DNA from: an uncultured Roseateles sp.
Lineage (GTDB): Bacteria > Pseudomonadota > Gammaproteobacteria > Burkholderiales > Burkholderiaceae_C
Direction of reading: 5' to 3'
NCBI RefSeq assembly: GCF_945956965.1
Contig: NZ_CAMFJS010000005.1
Coordinates: 62,001-126,000 of the forward strand
DNA length: 64,000 nt
The notes beneath the pieces were generated by a model that saw only the letters and a list, made by a program, of their open reading frames with translations, did not search any database and was not told the DNA's origin. Shown in pieces: positions 9,120 through 18,890 of the stretch (its first letter is position 1; every line of letters begins with the position of its first letter). Both the position numbers and the translations under genes were made by a program.

Positions 9120-9805
9120 TTGCCTTCGACACCATCATCGACAACCTGCCGCTCTACCTCAGCGGCGCCTGGGCCACGCTGCAGTTGCTGCTGATCAGCT
9201 TGGGGCTTGGCCTGCTGCTGGCCGTTCCGCTGGCCGTGCTGCGCAGCCTGCAGGGCAGCTGGATCTCACGCCTGATCTGGGTCTACACCTATGTGTTCCG
9301 CGGCACCCCCATGCTGGTGCAGCTCTTCCTGATTTACTACGGCCTGGCCCAGTTTGAGGCGGTGCGCGAAAGCGTGCTGTGGCCCTATCTGAGCTCGGCC
9401 TGGTTCTGTGCTTGCCTGAGCTTTGTGCTCAACACCGCGGCCTACACCACCGAGATCATCGCCGGCAGCATCCGCGCCTTGCCGGCGGGCGAGATTGAAG
9501 CTGCCAAATCCATCGGCATGAGCCGCTGGGTGATGTTCCGCCGCATCGTGCTGCCCTCGGCCCTGCGCCGCGCCTTGCCGGCCTATAGCAATGAGGCCAT
9601 CTTCATGCTGCACGGCACGGCGCTGGCCAGCATCGTGACGATTCTTGACCTCACCGGTGCGGCCCGGCGCGTCAACGCCACCCACTACATCCCCTTCGAA
9701 GCATTCATCACCGCGGCTTGCTTCTACTTCCTGCTGACCCTGGTTCTGGTGGCGCTGTTCCACAAGGCCGAGGCCAAATGGCTCAAGCCCCTGATGCCCC
9801 GTTGA
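9116..9805 (+). CDS. aotM: Arginine/ornithine ABC transporter permease
   Basis: A 229-residue HisM/ArtM-type permease, partner of the preceding subunit. It starts with GTG in a GTGA overlap with the upstream stop codon. Visible features are the VFRGTPMLVQLFLIYYGLAQ segment, the EAA loop EIEAAKSIGMSRWVMFRRIVLP and five hydrophobic segments. It ends nine bases before the ATG chosen for the next gene; an alternative ATG for that gene would overlap its end by 28 bases. Confidence 0.92.
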   Translation: MIAFDTIIDNLPLYLSGAWATLQLLLISLGLGLLLAVPLAVLRSLQGSWISRLIWVYTYVFRGTPMLVQLFLIYYGLAQFEAVRESVLWPYLSSAWFCACLSFVLNTAAYTTEIIAGSIRALPAGEIEAAKSIGMSRWVMFRRIVLPSALRRALPAYSNEAIFMLHGTALASIVTILDLTGAARRVNATHYIPFEAFITAACFYFLLTLVLVALFHKAEAKWLKPLMPR

Positions 9806-9813
9806 AAACGACC

Positions 9814-10929
9814 ATGGCCACACAAACCCATCGCCTGATCTCCCCCGCCCCCGGCACGCAACGCGAGCTGATCTCTCTGCACTACGGTCAGACAGGCGGG
9901 CAAAAAGCCTATATCCAGGCCTCGCTGCACGCCGATGAATTGCCCGGCATGCTGGTGGCTTACCACCTGCGCAAAAAGCTCGACGCCTTACAAGCCGCCG
10001 GCCGCATCAGCGGCGAGGTGATTCTGGTGCCCATGGCCAACCCCATCGGCTTGTCCCAGCATCTGCTGTACATGCATATGGGCCGCTTCGAGACCCAGAC
10101 CGGCGAGAACTTCAACCGCCACTACCCCGAGCAGACTGCGGCGGTGGCCGCAGCCGTTGAGGCCGAGTTGAGTGCCGACCCGGCGCATAACGTCAAAGTC
10201 ATTCGGCGTGAGCTCAAAAAAGCCGTGGACGCCTCCCCGGCCCACACCGAGTTGCAATCGCTGCGCCGCACCCTGATGAGCTTGAGCTGCGATGCCGACA
10301 TCGTGCTCGATCTACATTGCGATGCCCAGGCCGTCATGCATCTCTATACCGAGACGCCTTGCTGGCCCGAGTGCGATGCACTGGCTCGCTTCCTGCGTTC
10401 TCACCTCACACTGCTGGCCCAGGATTCAGGCGACAACCCCTTTGACGAAGCCTGCTCACAGATCTGGTGGAAGCTCAAGGCCAAGTTCGGCGAGCGTTTT
10501 GCCATTCCCCAAGCCTGCTTGTCGGTCACCGTTGAGTTGCGCGGCGCCGTTGATGTCAAGCACGAGTTGGCCGAGCAAGATGCGCAGCACATCATCGACT
10601 TCCTGGCCTATCGTGGCCTGATCAATGGTGAAGCGCCAGCGCTTCCTGAGGCGATCGGCGACGCTCGCCCGCTGGCCGGCAGCATGCCCATCCAGTCCAC
10701 CAGCACCGGCGTGCTGAGCTTTCTGCGCGAGGTGGGTGAAACCGTGCAGGCCGGCGATGTGCTGGCCCATGTGATCTGCCCCATTTCGGCCACCGTGACC
10801 GAGCTGAAGAGCCCGGTGGACGGCCTGTTCTTCGCCCGCGACTTCCTGCGTTTTGCCACCGCTGGCATGAACGTGGCCAAGGTGGCCGGCAAAGAAGCGA
10901 CGCGCACCGGCAAGCTGCTGAGCGCCTGA
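9814..10929 (+). CDS. aotO: AotO-like succinylglutamate desuccinylase/aspartoacylase family zinc hydrolase
   Basis: A 371-residue M14-like zinc enzyme of the AstE/ASPA family, embedded in the arginine/ornithine transport operon as in Pseudomonas aotJQMOP. Predicted zinc ligands are His and Glu of SLHADELPG near residue 33 and a later His in VLDLHCDAQ; the Asn-Arg pair of ENFNRHYP fits substrate binding. The C-terminal third (from about PIQSTSTGVLSFLREVGETVQAGD) resembles a biotinyl-lipoyl-like beta barrel, common in this subfamily. The role in Pseudomonas is not settled and the protein is not required for transport. I chose the ATG at MATQTHRL; MAQAPDAP, 12 codons upstream, is the alternative. 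Confidence 0.82.
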   Translation: MATQTHRLISPAPGTQRELISLHYGQTGGQKAYIQASLHADELPGMLVAYHLRKKLDALQAAGRISGEVILVPMANPIGLSQHLLYMHMGRFETQTGENFNRHYPEQTAAVAAAVEAELSADPAHNVKVIRRELKKAVDASPAHTELQSLRRTLMSLSCDADIVLDLHCDAQAVMHLYTETPCWPECDALARFLRSHLTLLAQDSGDNPFDEACSQIWWKLKAKFGERFAIPQACLSVTVELRGAVDVKHELAEQDAQHIIDFLAYRGLINGEAPALPEAIGDARPLAGSMPIQSTSTGVLSFLREVGETVQAGDVLAHVICPISATVTELKSPVDGLFFARDFLRFATAGMNVAKVAGKEATRTGKLLSA

Positions 10930-10948
10930 AAGAACGAGAAGCGAAACC

Positions 10949-11716
<768 letters not shown>

Positions 11717-11719
11717 ATC

Positions 11720-11740
11720 CCTAGGCTGTAGCCTAGGTTT
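11720..11740 (+). terminator. Possible weak terminator after the aot operon
   Basis: An inverted repeat CCTAGGCT / AGCCTAGG with almost no loop, followed by TTTA, begins three bases after the aotP stop codon. The stem is short and the T run poor, so it may be only a pausing or processing site. Confidence 0.4.
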
Positions 11741-11869
11741 ACCCGTGCTGACGGGCCTGGATGTTCGAGGCCAAAATCCTAGAACAATCAGCAAGGTCCC
11801 AGTCAGTGTCTGTCAGCCCAACTTGCCTAAAACCACGGGCGCAGACGGTATCCATCGAGGGTCATCCAC

Positions 11870-12112
11870 ATGAACTTTCTCAAGCACCGGGCCATTGGCC
11901 TGAGCCTGCTGGCCGTTTTCACGGCCACCATGTCGGCTTGCAGCAGCAATGCTGTCGCCGTCAATAGCGACAGCAATCTGGACGACAAGTCCTATGTGAC
12001 AGGCTCACGCCTGCCGCGCAAGGGAGCACAGCCGGTCACCCCGGCCGACCAGGAATTCGCGCGGGAAGCCCTGCGCCAACAAAAGCTGGAGCAGCTCGGC
12101 ACCGTCAAGTAA
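11870..12112 (+). CDS. Small hypothetical lipoprotein
   Basis: An 80-residue predicted lipoprotein. The signal sequence ends in the lipobox TMSAC, with Cys24 as the lipidation site, so the mature protein has about 57 residues. The mature part contains YVTGSRLPRKG, a short motif I recognise from small uncharacterised betaproteobacterial lipoproteins, and a charged C-terminal helix (ADQEFAREALRQQKLEQL). Asn and Ser after the Cys do not suggest inner-membrane retention. A strong terminator follows 28 bases later, so it is probably a single-gene unit. Function unknown. Confidence 0.75.
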   Translation: MNFLKHRAIGLSLLAVFTATMSACSSNAVAVNSDSNLDDKSYVTGSRLPRKGAQPVTPADQEFAREALRQQKLEQLGTVK

Positions 12113-12140
12113 CGCTGAGGCCCCTGCCAGCACAAAGCCG

Positions 12141-12177
12141 CTGCCCGCCTGCTCAAGCAGGCGGGCAGTTTTCATTT
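12141..12177 (+). terminator. Rho-independent terminator
   Basis: Perfect 12-base stem CTGCCCGCCTGC / GCAGGCGGGCAG with a TCAA loop, followed by TTTTCATTT. It ends the small lipoprotein transcript and lies against the end of the convergent DUF599 gene. Confidence 0.85.
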
Positions 12178-12900
12178 CTGGCTGCGCGGCTCGTCGCTTT
12201 GCAAAACGGCCAGCACATCGGAGCGGAATTCACGCTGGTACAGCACAAAGATCACGCCCAACGTGCCCGCCATAAAGGCCCAGGGCGAGAAGAACCAGGC
12301 AATGGCCGCAAAGGCCAGGTAATAAGCACGCAGGCCGTCATTGAAGGTTTCTGCCGCCATGCCCATCAAGCGCCCGGCACGATCAGCAAAGTCCTCACGC
12401 GACAAGTTCTGCTCGATGAAGGCTTCTGATGAAGGCGCAGCCGCCACCAGCAGGGCGCCAAAGGTGTACTGGCGCATGCTCCAGGTGAAGCGGAAGAAGG
12501 CATAGACAAAAATGCCAATCAGCAGCACCAGCTTGAGGTCAAACACCAGATTGGAGGTGCGCGCTGCGAAAGGCAGCTCATGCACCAACTCGGTTGCCTT
12601 TTCACTCGCGCCCAAGCTGGCCAGCAAGCCACCGATGATCAGAATCGTGGTGGAGGCAAAGAACGATGGGCTGGTTGACAGGTTCTGCACCACCACACCG
12701 TCGATCACCCGCACCTCACGGTAAGTGGTTTGCAGCATCCAGCGGCGCCGCTCGCGGTTGGTGGCCGCCAGCAAAGTGCCCTCGAACTGGCTCTGCCGCT
12801 TGGCGAATGCCGCATACCCGAGCCAGCCAACAAAAAACACCAAGAGGGCTAGCCAGTCAACGGCGGGCAAAAAATTCAGAACAGTGAGCAGTGCTTTCAT
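12172..12900 (-). CDS. DUF599 family membrane protein
   Basis: A 242-residue inner-membrane protein of the DUF599 family. Four or so hydrophobic segments are visible: near the N-terminus (PAVDWLALLVFFVGWLGYAAF), around FFASTTILIIGGLLASLG, around LVFDLKLVLLIGIFVYAFFRFTWS and near the end (AFAAIAWFFSPWAFMAGTLGVIFVLY). The family motif region RQYTFGALLVAAAP and a cytoplasmic helix with the NDGLRAYY stretch are present. The start is the ATG of MKALLTVLNF; upstream in-frame codons are basic and unlike the family. Function unknown. Confidence 0.8.
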   Translation of the reverse strand: MKALLTVLNFLPAVDWLALLVFFVGWLGYAAFAKRQSQFEGTLLAATNRERRRWMLQTTYREVRVIDGVVVQNLSTSPSFFASTTILIIGGLLASLGASEKATELVHELPFAARTSNLVFDLKLVLLIGIFVYAFFRFTWSMRQYTFGALLVAAAPSSEAFIEQNLSREDFADRAGRLMGMAAETFNDGLRAYYLAFAAIAWFFSPWAFMAGTLGVIFVLYQREFRSDVLAVLQSDEPRSQK

Positions 12901-13225
12901 GCCCGCAACTTTACCCGTGGCGCCCTCGCTTGAGACCGACCTTGAGGTAGGGTCGGCAGGGCCATGGAATGAAAACCGTCGCAGAGCCACGCGAAGGCAA
13001 CCCGGCCAACGCAGCCCGAAATCCACGCGCAACAGGCCTTGGCATAGCCCTCAGCGTTCTGAGCCTGAAGCAAGCGCATGTTCTGGCTTGACGAACAAGC
13101 ATCCGTGGAATTCAAGAACAATCGGCCGTAACTAGTTCCCTGTACGGCAGCTGCTGAACTTTTGAGAATTCTCCTTGTTCAATGAACTCGCTTATCGGCG
13201 CGTGCATTTGAACCAGGAGATTGCC
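12901..13225. other. 325-base divergent intergenic region
   Basis: Separates the minus-strand DUF599 gene from a plus-strand small secreted protein and must hold both promoters. The only features I can point to are a perfect ten-base palindrome GAGAATTCTC at about 13163-13172 and the good ribosome site AGGAG before the secreted protein. No further gene is supported. Confidence 0.4.
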
Positions 13226-13576
13226 ATGACAGCAGTACGCCTTGCAATTCACTCCATCACCGCGCTGGCCATACTCATTGGAAGCGCGCCTATCGCTCAA
13301 GCAAAACCACCTAGCGACGCGGCCGGCCTCGCGATTCAGAAGCAAATGGAACGTCACCCGCCCTCCGCCGGCATTGCCAGCGCAGGCGAGCTCAATTACG
13401 CGAACTGCATGGACGCGCCTGGCGCCGACGGCTCGCTCTACGACTGCGCCGCCTTCAAGCGCAAGGGACTGAAGGCAGACAGCCACAAACCCTCAACGGT
13501 CAAGGCCAAATCGGCAGCGCCCAGCCTCAATTATTTTGGTGAAGGCTGCGAGAAGGGCTGCGCCCTGCCCAACTGA
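13226..13576 (+). CDS. Small secreted hypothetical protein with four cysteines
   Basis: A 116-residue protein with a clear signal peptide (LAIHSITALAILIGSAPIAQA), leaving about 90 exported residues. The mature part has four cysteines (NCMDAPG, YDCAAF, GEGCEKGC), which could form two disulfides in the periplasm. The start ATG has an AGGAG ribosome site seven bases upstream. No family is recognised. It is flanked by intergenic DNA on both sides, so it is probably transcribed alone. Confidence 0.65.
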   Translation: MTAVRLAIHSITALAILIGSAPIAQAKPPSDAAGLAIQKQMERHPPSAGIASAGELNYANCMDAPGADGSLYDCAAFKRKGLKADSHKPSTVKAKSAAPSLNYFGEGCEKGCALPN

Positions 13577-13741
13577 GCGCCTTGGGGCCAGCCCGCTGGC
13601 GCGGCCTGGCCAAGCATCAGCGCCTGTCACTGCCAACAGGCTCAATCAGCGGCTAGGCACACTGCAGAAGTCACCTTGCTAGCCACCATCAAAGGCGGCT
13701 CGCAAAGCACTTCATGCGGCGCCTCTCTACTCCCTAGCGAA

Positions 13742-14296
13742 TCACTTCGCCCAGCGAGCCACCGCTGCTGCCACACGTTGGCCGAAGGCCTGCGCATTGG
13801 CCAAGTCGCCGGGCACCATTTCGTCCACCGAGGCGTCCGAAGGCGTGCTGGTCAGCAAGCCGGTGCTGTAGCCCAGATTGTTGGGCAGGTCACGGTTGGC
13901 AGCCTTGCTGTTGGAGGGCATGACGCCTGCGCCCACCCAAACGGCGCCATGCTGCTGCGACAGGGTGAACAGGTATTGCACGGTGTTGAACTTGTCACCG
14001 TTGAGCGAAGCCGAGTTGGTGAAGCCTGCCATCATCTTGTCCTTCCAACCCTGGCCGAACCAGACCTTGCTGGAGGCATCGGCAAACTTCTTGAACTGCC
14101 AGGACGGGCCGCCCATATAGGTAGGCGTGCCCATGATGATGCCGTCAGCGGCGGCCAGGCTGGCCCAGTCCGCTTCGCTCAAATTGCCTTCGGCGTCGAT
14201 GGCAGCCAGGCTGGCACCGGCGCCTTGCGCCACGGCTTCAGCGATCTTCTTGGTGTGGCCGTAGCCGCTATGAAACACAACAACGATTTTGCTCAT
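13742..14296 (-). CDS. Flavodoxin-fold NAD(P)H oxidoreductase
   Basis: A 184-residue WrbA/flavodoxin-like FMN protein. The N-terminal phosphate loop FHSGYGHTKKIAEAV and the second flavin loop GTPTYMGGPSWQFKKF are characteristic, and a WFGQGWKDKMMAGFTNSAS segment follows as in flavodoxin-family quinone reductases. It would reduce quinones or other electrophiles by two electrons. It lies 45 bases downstream of the pirin gene on the same strand, and both are divergent from a LysR gene, a common proteobacterial arrangement for electrophile or oxidative stress responses. Confidence 0.87.
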   Translation of the reverse strand: MSKIVVVFHSGYGHTKKIAEAVAQGAGASLAAIDAEGNLSEADWASLAAADGIIMGTPTYMGGPSWQFKKFADASSKVWFGQGWKDKMMAGFTNSASLNGDKFNTVQYLFTLSQQHGAVWVGAGVMPSNSKAANRDLPNNLGYSTGLLTSTPSDASVDEMVPGDLANAQAFGQRVAAAVARWAK

Positions 14297-14341
14297 GGTT
14301 CTACTCTCGGAGTGGGTTGGGTTGAAGGGGAAAAAACTTGA

Positions 14342-15076
14342 TTACGCGGCCAGGTCGAACACCAGCACCTCGGCTTCAAGGCCCTGGCTCAGCTGCAGCG
14401 CGGGCTCTTGGCTGAGTTGCAAGGCATCACCCGCAGCAAGGGTCTGGCCATTGACCTGCAAGCTGCCGCGCACCAGGTGCACATAGCTCAGGCGGCCCGG
14501 GGCCAGGGACAAGCTCAGCTGCTCGGCGCCGTCCACCAAAGCGGCATACAAGCGGGCATCGCTATTGATCTGCACCGAGCCCTGCGCACCGTCCGGTGAG
14601 GCCACCAAGCGCAGCACGCCGCGCTTTTGCTCTGCAGGGAAATGCTTTTGCTCGTAGCTGGGCTTGACGCCGCGCTGGTCGGGCTGAATCCAGATCTGCA
14701 GGAAATGGGTTTCCTGGCCTTTGGCATGGTTGAACTCGCTGTGCATCACGCCGGTGCCCGCACTCATGCGCTGCACATCACCGGGGCGGATCACACCGTC
14801 GGCATGGCCGGCGCTTTGCGCATTCGCCTGGCCATTGCCCATGCTGTCCTTGTGCGCCAACTCGCCCGCCAGCACATAGCTGATGATTTCCATATCGCGG
14901 TGGCCGTGTGTGCCAAAGCCAGTGCCGGCGGCAATGCGGTCTTCATTGATCACACGCAGGGCGCCAAAGCCCATGCGCCGGGGGTTGTGATAGTCGGCAA
15001 AGGAGAAGCTGTGATGCGACTTCAGCCAGCCGTGATCGGCGTAGCCGCGTTCAGAGGATTTGATGAGTTCGATCAT
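14342..15076 (-). CDS. Pirin family protein
   Basis: A 244-residue bicupin of the pirin/YhhW family; some members have quercetin 2,3-dioxygenase activity. The metal-binding cupin motif is seen in FGTHGHRDMEIISYVLAGEL, followed by RMSAGTGVMHSEFN, and the second cupin lies from about residue 150. The start MIELIKSSERGYADHGWL is the usual pirin N-terminus, so 12 upstream in-frame codons are excluded. It is transcribed before the flavodoxin gene and divergently from the LysR gene, which probably regulates both. Confidence 0.92.
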   Translation of the reverse strand: MIELIKSSERGYADHGWLKSHHSFSFADYHNPRRMGFGALRVINEDRIAAGTGFGTHGHRDMEIISYVLAGELAHKDSMGNGQANAQSAGHADGVIRPGDVQRMSAGTGVMHSEFNHAKGQETHFLQIWIQPDQRGVKPSYEQKHFPAEQKRGVLRLVASPDGAQGSVQINSDARLYAALVDGAEQLSLSLAPGRLSYVHLVRGSLQVNGQTLAAGDALQLSQEPALQLSQGLEAEVLVFDLAA

Positions 15077-15212
15077 GGCTTGTGGCCTCCAGCTAGTTGC
15101 GCCTGCTTGCATGCTTGCTCGTCAGCGCGTGTTGCAATGAACTCACTGTAGGTTTGCACGCCCTCGCGGCGGCTGCAGCCGCTTGATGACTACATTCAAA
15201 TAAGATGAAGGG

Positions 15213-16232
15213 ATGGCCTCCAGCAGCACCCCCATCTCCCACAGCCCTTCACAAATCCCCAAGAGCCGCGCCCTCTCGCCGGAAGCCTTGGCCATGATGG
15301 ACAGCATCGCCCGCAGCGGCAGCTTTGCGGCGGCCGCACGCGAAATGGGCAAAGTGCCTTCGGCCCTGACCTATAGCGTGCGGCAGCTGGAAGACGCTCT
15401 GGATGTGCTGCTCTTTGACCGCAGCTCGCGCCAAGCGGTGCTGACCGCGGCGGGCCAGGAATTGCTGATCGAAGGCCGCCGCCTGCTAAGCGAGATGGAC
15501 GCCGTCGCCAACCGGGTGCGCCGCATCGCCACCGGCTGGGAAAGCGAGCTGACCATTGCGGTGGATGACGCCATCGCCAAGCGCGCCCTGTTCGACCTGA
15601 TCGACGCCTTCTACCAACTGCCCTGCGAAAGCGCCACCGGCGAGCGCACCGCGCCGCCTACCCGCCTGAAGCTGCGCACCGAGGTCTTGTCGGGCACCTG
15701 GGAGGCGCTGACCTCCGGCCAGGCCGATCTGGCCATTGGCACCTCCTCGCAGCCGCCCACCGCCGGCGTGCAATGCGAATTGATTGGTGATCTGGAGATG
15801 GCGTTTTGCGTCGCCCCCCACCACCCGCTGGCCAAGGTGGCGCAGCCGCTGACGGCCGAGGTCATTGCCGCCCACCGCGTCATCACCGTGGCCGACACCG
15901 CGCGCAGTCTGGCGCCGATGACCTTCAACGTCATGCCGGGCCAGGATGTGCTGACCATGCCCAGCATGGCCGCCAAGCTCGAAGCGCTGCTGCGCGGCCT
16001 GGGCTGTGGCAATCTACCCGCCACCATGGTGCGCCGCCATCTGGAAGCCGGCCGCCTGGTGCAAATGGCCACCGACCAGGGCCGGCGCAGCTTCCCCTCC
16101 CATTACGCCTGGCGCAGCAATGCCAATGGCGGCCAGGCCGCAGGCCGGGCGCTGAGCTGGTGGCTGCAGCAGTTGGCCAGCCCCACCACCCGGCGGGCGT
16201 TGCTGGAGCAGCACGAAGGGCTGATTCTCTGA
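15213..16232 (+). CDS. LysR family transcriptional regulator
   Basis: A 339-residue LysR-type regulator. The winged helix-turn-helix spans about residues 25-85 ([41 protein letters not shown]), and the effector-binding domain runs from about 110 to 310. It has an N-terminal extension of about 20 residues rich in Ser and Pro. It is divergent from the pirin/flavodoxin pair with 136 bases between starts, the typical geometry for a LysR gene controlling its neighbour. The effector is unknown. Confidence 0.92.
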   Translation: MASSSTPISHSPSQIPKSRALSPEALAMMDSIARSGSFAAAAREMGKVPSALTYSVRQLEDALDVLLFDRSSRQAVLTAAGQELLIEGRRLLSEMDAVANRVRRIATGWESELTIAVDDAIAKRALFDLIDAFYQLPCESATGERTAPPTRLKLRTEVLSGTWEALTSGQADLAIGTSSQPPTAGVQCELIGDLEMAFCVAPHHPLAKVAQPLTAEVIAAHRVITVADTARSLAPMTFNVMPGQDVLTMPSMAAKLEALLRGLGCGNLPATMVRRHLEAGRLVQMATDQGRRSFPSHYAWRSNANGGQAAGRALSWWLQQLASPTTRRALLEQHEGLIL

Positions 16233-16270
16233 ACCGGGCTGCTGTTTTGTCCCCTGATTTTTCTGCCCCA

Positions 16271-17209
16271 TTGACTGCCTCCAAGCCCTACGTCGGCCGC
16301 TTTGCGCCCTCGCCCACCGGCCCCTTGCATGCCGGCTCCCTGGTGGCCGCGCTGGCCAGTTGGCTAGACGCCCGCGCCCACGGCGGGCGTTGGCTGCTGC
16401 GCATCGAGGATGTGGACGGGCCGCGCTGTCCGCCGGGTGCTGCCGAGCTGATCCAGCAGCAACTCAGCCAATGCGGCTTGCTGCCCGACGCGCCGCCGCT
16501 ATGGCAATCGCAACGCGGCGACTTGTATGCGCAAGCCCTGAGCCGCCTGCAGCAAGCCGGTTGGGCCTACCCCTGCGCCTGCACCCGGGCCGAGATCGCC
16601 TTGATGCAAAAGCAGAGCCCGCAACGCCATGGCGAGCTGGTCTACCCCGGCCGTTGCCGCCACGGCTTGCAAGGCCGCCCGGCGCGCGCCTGGCGCTTGC
16701 TCAGCACGGCGGATCTGCAAGGCAGCCAGGATTTGCAGATCGACTGGCATGACCGCCGCCTGGGCGCGCAAACCCAAAACCTGAGCCAAGCGGTAGGCGA
16801 CTTCGTACTCAAACGCGCCGACGGGCTCTGGGCCTACCAGTTGGCCGTGGTGGTGGACGATGCCGAGCAAGGCATCACCGACATCGTGCGAGGCCAAGAC
16901 CTGGCCGACAACACCCCGCGCCAGCTCCGCCTGCAAGAACTCCTGGGCCTGCCCCGGCCCCGCTATCTGCACACGCCCCTGGTGCTGGGCGAGAACGGCG
17001 AAAAGTTGTCCAAGCAAAACGGCGCCGCCGCCCTGGATCTGCATGACCCAGCCGCCGCCCTGCGCGCCGCCGCTGGCCATCTGGGCCTGCAAGTGCAGGC
17101 CAGCCAGCTGGGCGATGTGCTGGCCCAGGCCCTCAATGCCTGGCGAGGATTTATGATGCCCGCCTCGCCATCCCTCCTTCCTCGGGATGGCTCCGCAATA
17201 AAGGAATAG
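16271..17209 (+). CDS. gluQ: tRNA glutamyl-Q(34) synthetase GluQRS
   Basis: A 312-residue paralogue of the glutamyl-tRNA synthetase catalytic domain that attaches glutamate to queuosine at position 34 of tRNA-Asp. The HIGH-type motif is [11 protein letters not shown] (residues about 14-24), followed by [11 protein letters not shown]; zinc-binding cysteines are in YPCACTRAE and GRCRHG; the KMSKS counterpart is KLSKQNGA. It lacks an anticodon-binding domain, as expected. No ATG is available; I chose the TTG of [11 protein letters not shown], just before the conserved GRFAPSPTG, so the start is uncertain by a few codons. The FKBP gene starts three bases after its stop. Confidence 0.9.
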   Translation: MTASKPYVGRFAPSPTGPLHAGSLVAALASWLDARAHGGRWLLRIEDVDGPRCPPGAAELIQQQLSQCGLLPDAPPLWQSQRGDLYAQALSRLQQAGWAYPCACTRAEIALMQKQSPQRHGELVYPGRCRHGLQGRPARAWRLLSTADLQGSQDLQIDWHDRRLGAQTQNLSQAVGDFVLKRADGLWAYQLAVVVDDAEQGITDIVRGQDLADNTPRQLRLQELLGLPRPRYLHTPLVLGENGEKLSKQNGAAALDLHDPAAALRAAAGHLGLQVQASQLGDVLAQALNAWRGFMMPASPSLLPRDGSAIKE

Positions 17210-17211
17210 CG

Positions 17212-17934
17212 ATGAACACCAGCCCCAGCGGCCTGCAATTCGAAGACACCGTGGTCGGCGACGGTAAAGAGGCAAAGTCGGGTCACGACGTCAGCGTGCA
17301 CTACACCGGCTGGCTGTACAAGGATGGCGTCAAGGGCGCCAAGTTCGACTCCAGCAAGGACCGCAAGCAGCCCTTCAACTTCGAGCTGGACGGCGGCATG
17401 GTCATCCGCGGCTGGGACGAAGGCGTGCAAGGCATGAAGATCGGTGGATCGCGCACCCTGGTGATCCCGCCCGAACTGGGCTATGGCGCGCGCGGCGCCG
17501 GAGGCGTGATTCCGCCCAATGCCACGCTGATTTTTGAAGTGGAACTGCTGGGCGTCAGCGGTGGCAATGAGCCCATCAGGCTGAACCTGACCACCCTGGA
17601 CAGCGGCCTGCAACTCGAAGACACCAAGCTGGGCGAAGGCGCCGAGGCCAAGGCCGGCCAGCGCGTCACCGTGCACTACACCGGCTGGCTCTACAAGGAC
17701 GGCGCACGCGGCAAGAAGTTCGACTCCAGCAAGGACCGTGGCGACCCATTCCGCTTCGGCCTGGGCGAAGGCGAAGTCATCCAGGGCTGGGACCTGGGCG
17801 TGCAAGGCATGAAGGTCGGCGGTACCCGCATGCTGGTGATCCCGGCCGAGCTGGGCTATGGCGCCCGCGGCGCCGGCGGCGTGATTCCCCCGAACGCCAC
17901 GTTGCTGTTCGAAGTGGACCTGCTGGCCGTCTGA
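17212..17934 (+). CDS. Tandem FKBP-type peptidyl-prolyl cis-trans isomerase
   Basis: A 240-residue cytoplasmic prolyl isomerase made of two complete FKBP domains, residues about 1-118 and 119-240. Single-domain homologues are about 115 residues. Both copies contain VHYTGWLYKDG, KFDSSKDR, GWD.GVQGMK and GYGARGAGGVIPPNATL, so both active-site sets (Tyr, Asp, Phe, Trp equivalents) appear intact except that the first has MVIRGWD and the second EVIQGWD. No signal peptide is present. It probably shares a transcript with gluQ, and a terminator follows. Confidence 0.93.
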   Translation: MNTSPSGLQFEDTVVGDGKEAKSGHDVSVHYTGWLYKDGVKGAKFDSSKDRKQPFNFELDGGMVIRGWDEGVQGMKIGGSRTLVIPPELGYGARGAGGVIPPNATLIFEVELLGVSGGNEPIRLNLTTLDSGLQLEDTKLGEGAEAKAGQRVTVHYTGWLYKDGARGKKFDSSKDRGDPFRFGLGEGEVIQGWDLGVQGMKVGGTRMLVIPAELGYGARGAGGVIPPNATLLFEVDLLAV

Positions 17935-17986
17935 GCCCGCAGCATGCCTGTGCCTGCCTGACAGCAGGCAGGGCTGCACGCACAAC

Positions 17987-18009
17987 AGGCCCCGTTTGGG
18001 GCCTTTTTT
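17987..18009 (+). terminator. Rho-independent terminator
   Basis: Stem AGGCCCC / GGGGCCT with a GTTT loop and a run of six T, 52 bases after the tandem FKBP stop. A second inverted repeat, CCTGCCTG / CAGGCAGG, lies just upstream at 17953-17972. Confidence 0.88.
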
Positions 18010-18086
18010 CTGCCCGCTCAGGCCCTGCAGGGGCGTAGCATCAAAGCGGCTAGTGCAACTCATGCAGCCAACGCAGGAGGGCTTTG

Positions 18087-18845
18087 ATGAACCTACTCGA
18101 CCTTGAGCATCTGCTGCGCTTTTGGACCGCCGAGCAATGGCAGGCCAATGTGCTGATGCTGCTCCATCTCGCCGGCGCCATGGTGCTGGGCCTGGTGCTC
18201 GGCTACGAGCGCACCTACCACGGCCGCGCCGCCGGCATGCGCACCTACGCGCTGGTCTGTATGGCCTCCACCGGCGTGATCATCCTGCTGGCCTATCCGC
18301 TTCAGTGGTATGGCGGCCTGCAAGGCGGCAGCCTGCCGCCGCCGTTGGCCGACCCCACCCGCGTGATCCAGGGCGTGGTCACCGGCATCGGCTTTCTGTG
18401 CGCCGGTGTCATCATGAAGGAAGGCATGAATATCAGCGGCCTGACCACCGCTGCCTCACTCTGGGCCGCCTCCTCGATTGGCATCTTGCTGGGCATGGGC
18501 TTTTACTTCGCCGCCATCATGCTGACCCTGCTGTGCGCCAGCCTGATGATGTGGGGCGCCAAGTTGGAAGCCCTGCTGCCCTCGCACCCGGCCATTGCGG
18601 TAATGCTCAGAGGCCAGCCGCAGCGCCAGTTTCAGCAGGCCGAGTTGATCAAGTTTTCCAATGACTTGGGTTTTCGCTTTGCCCCTGGCTCGCTCAGCAT
18701 CGAGCTGACCGGCGGCCGCGAAGAATGGCGCTTTGTCTGCACCGCCAAACGCAATTTTGGTGGCGAGACCCTGACCCGCTTTGCCAGCCGGGTGCACGAA
18801 ATTCCCGGCGTGGCCGAATTCCGCGTCACACATGCGAGAAACTGA
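18087..18845 (+). CDS. MgtC/SapB family membrane protein
   Basis: A 252-residue inner-membrane protein of the MgtC/SapB/YhiD family, linked to magnesium homeostasis and acid tolerance in other bacteria. Four to five N-terminal helices carry the family signature LVLGYERTYHGRAAGMRTYALVCM and GVVTGIGFLCAGVIMKEGMNISGLTTAASLW; a soluble C-terminal domain (residues about 175-252) follows. A GCAGGAGG ribosome site precedes the ATG; the TTG directly before it is not needed. It is a single gene after the FKBP terminator. Family membership is firm, the physiological role is not. Confidence 0.9.
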   Translation: MNLLDLEHLLRFWTAEQWQANVLMLLHLAGAMVLGLVLGYERTYHGRAAGMRTYALVCMASTGVIILLAYPLQWYGGLQGGSLPPPLADPTRVIQGVVTGIGFLCAGVIMKEGMNISGLTTAASLWAASSIGILLGMGFYFAAIMLTLLCASLMMWGAKLEALLPSHPAIAVMLRGQPQRQFQQAELIKFSNDLGFRFAPGSLSIELTGGREEWRFVCTAKRNFGGETLTRFASRVHEIPGVAEFRVTHARN

Positions 18846-18890
18846 GGCGAGCAACCCGCACCGCCACAACACGACAAGAACAAGCTGCCG

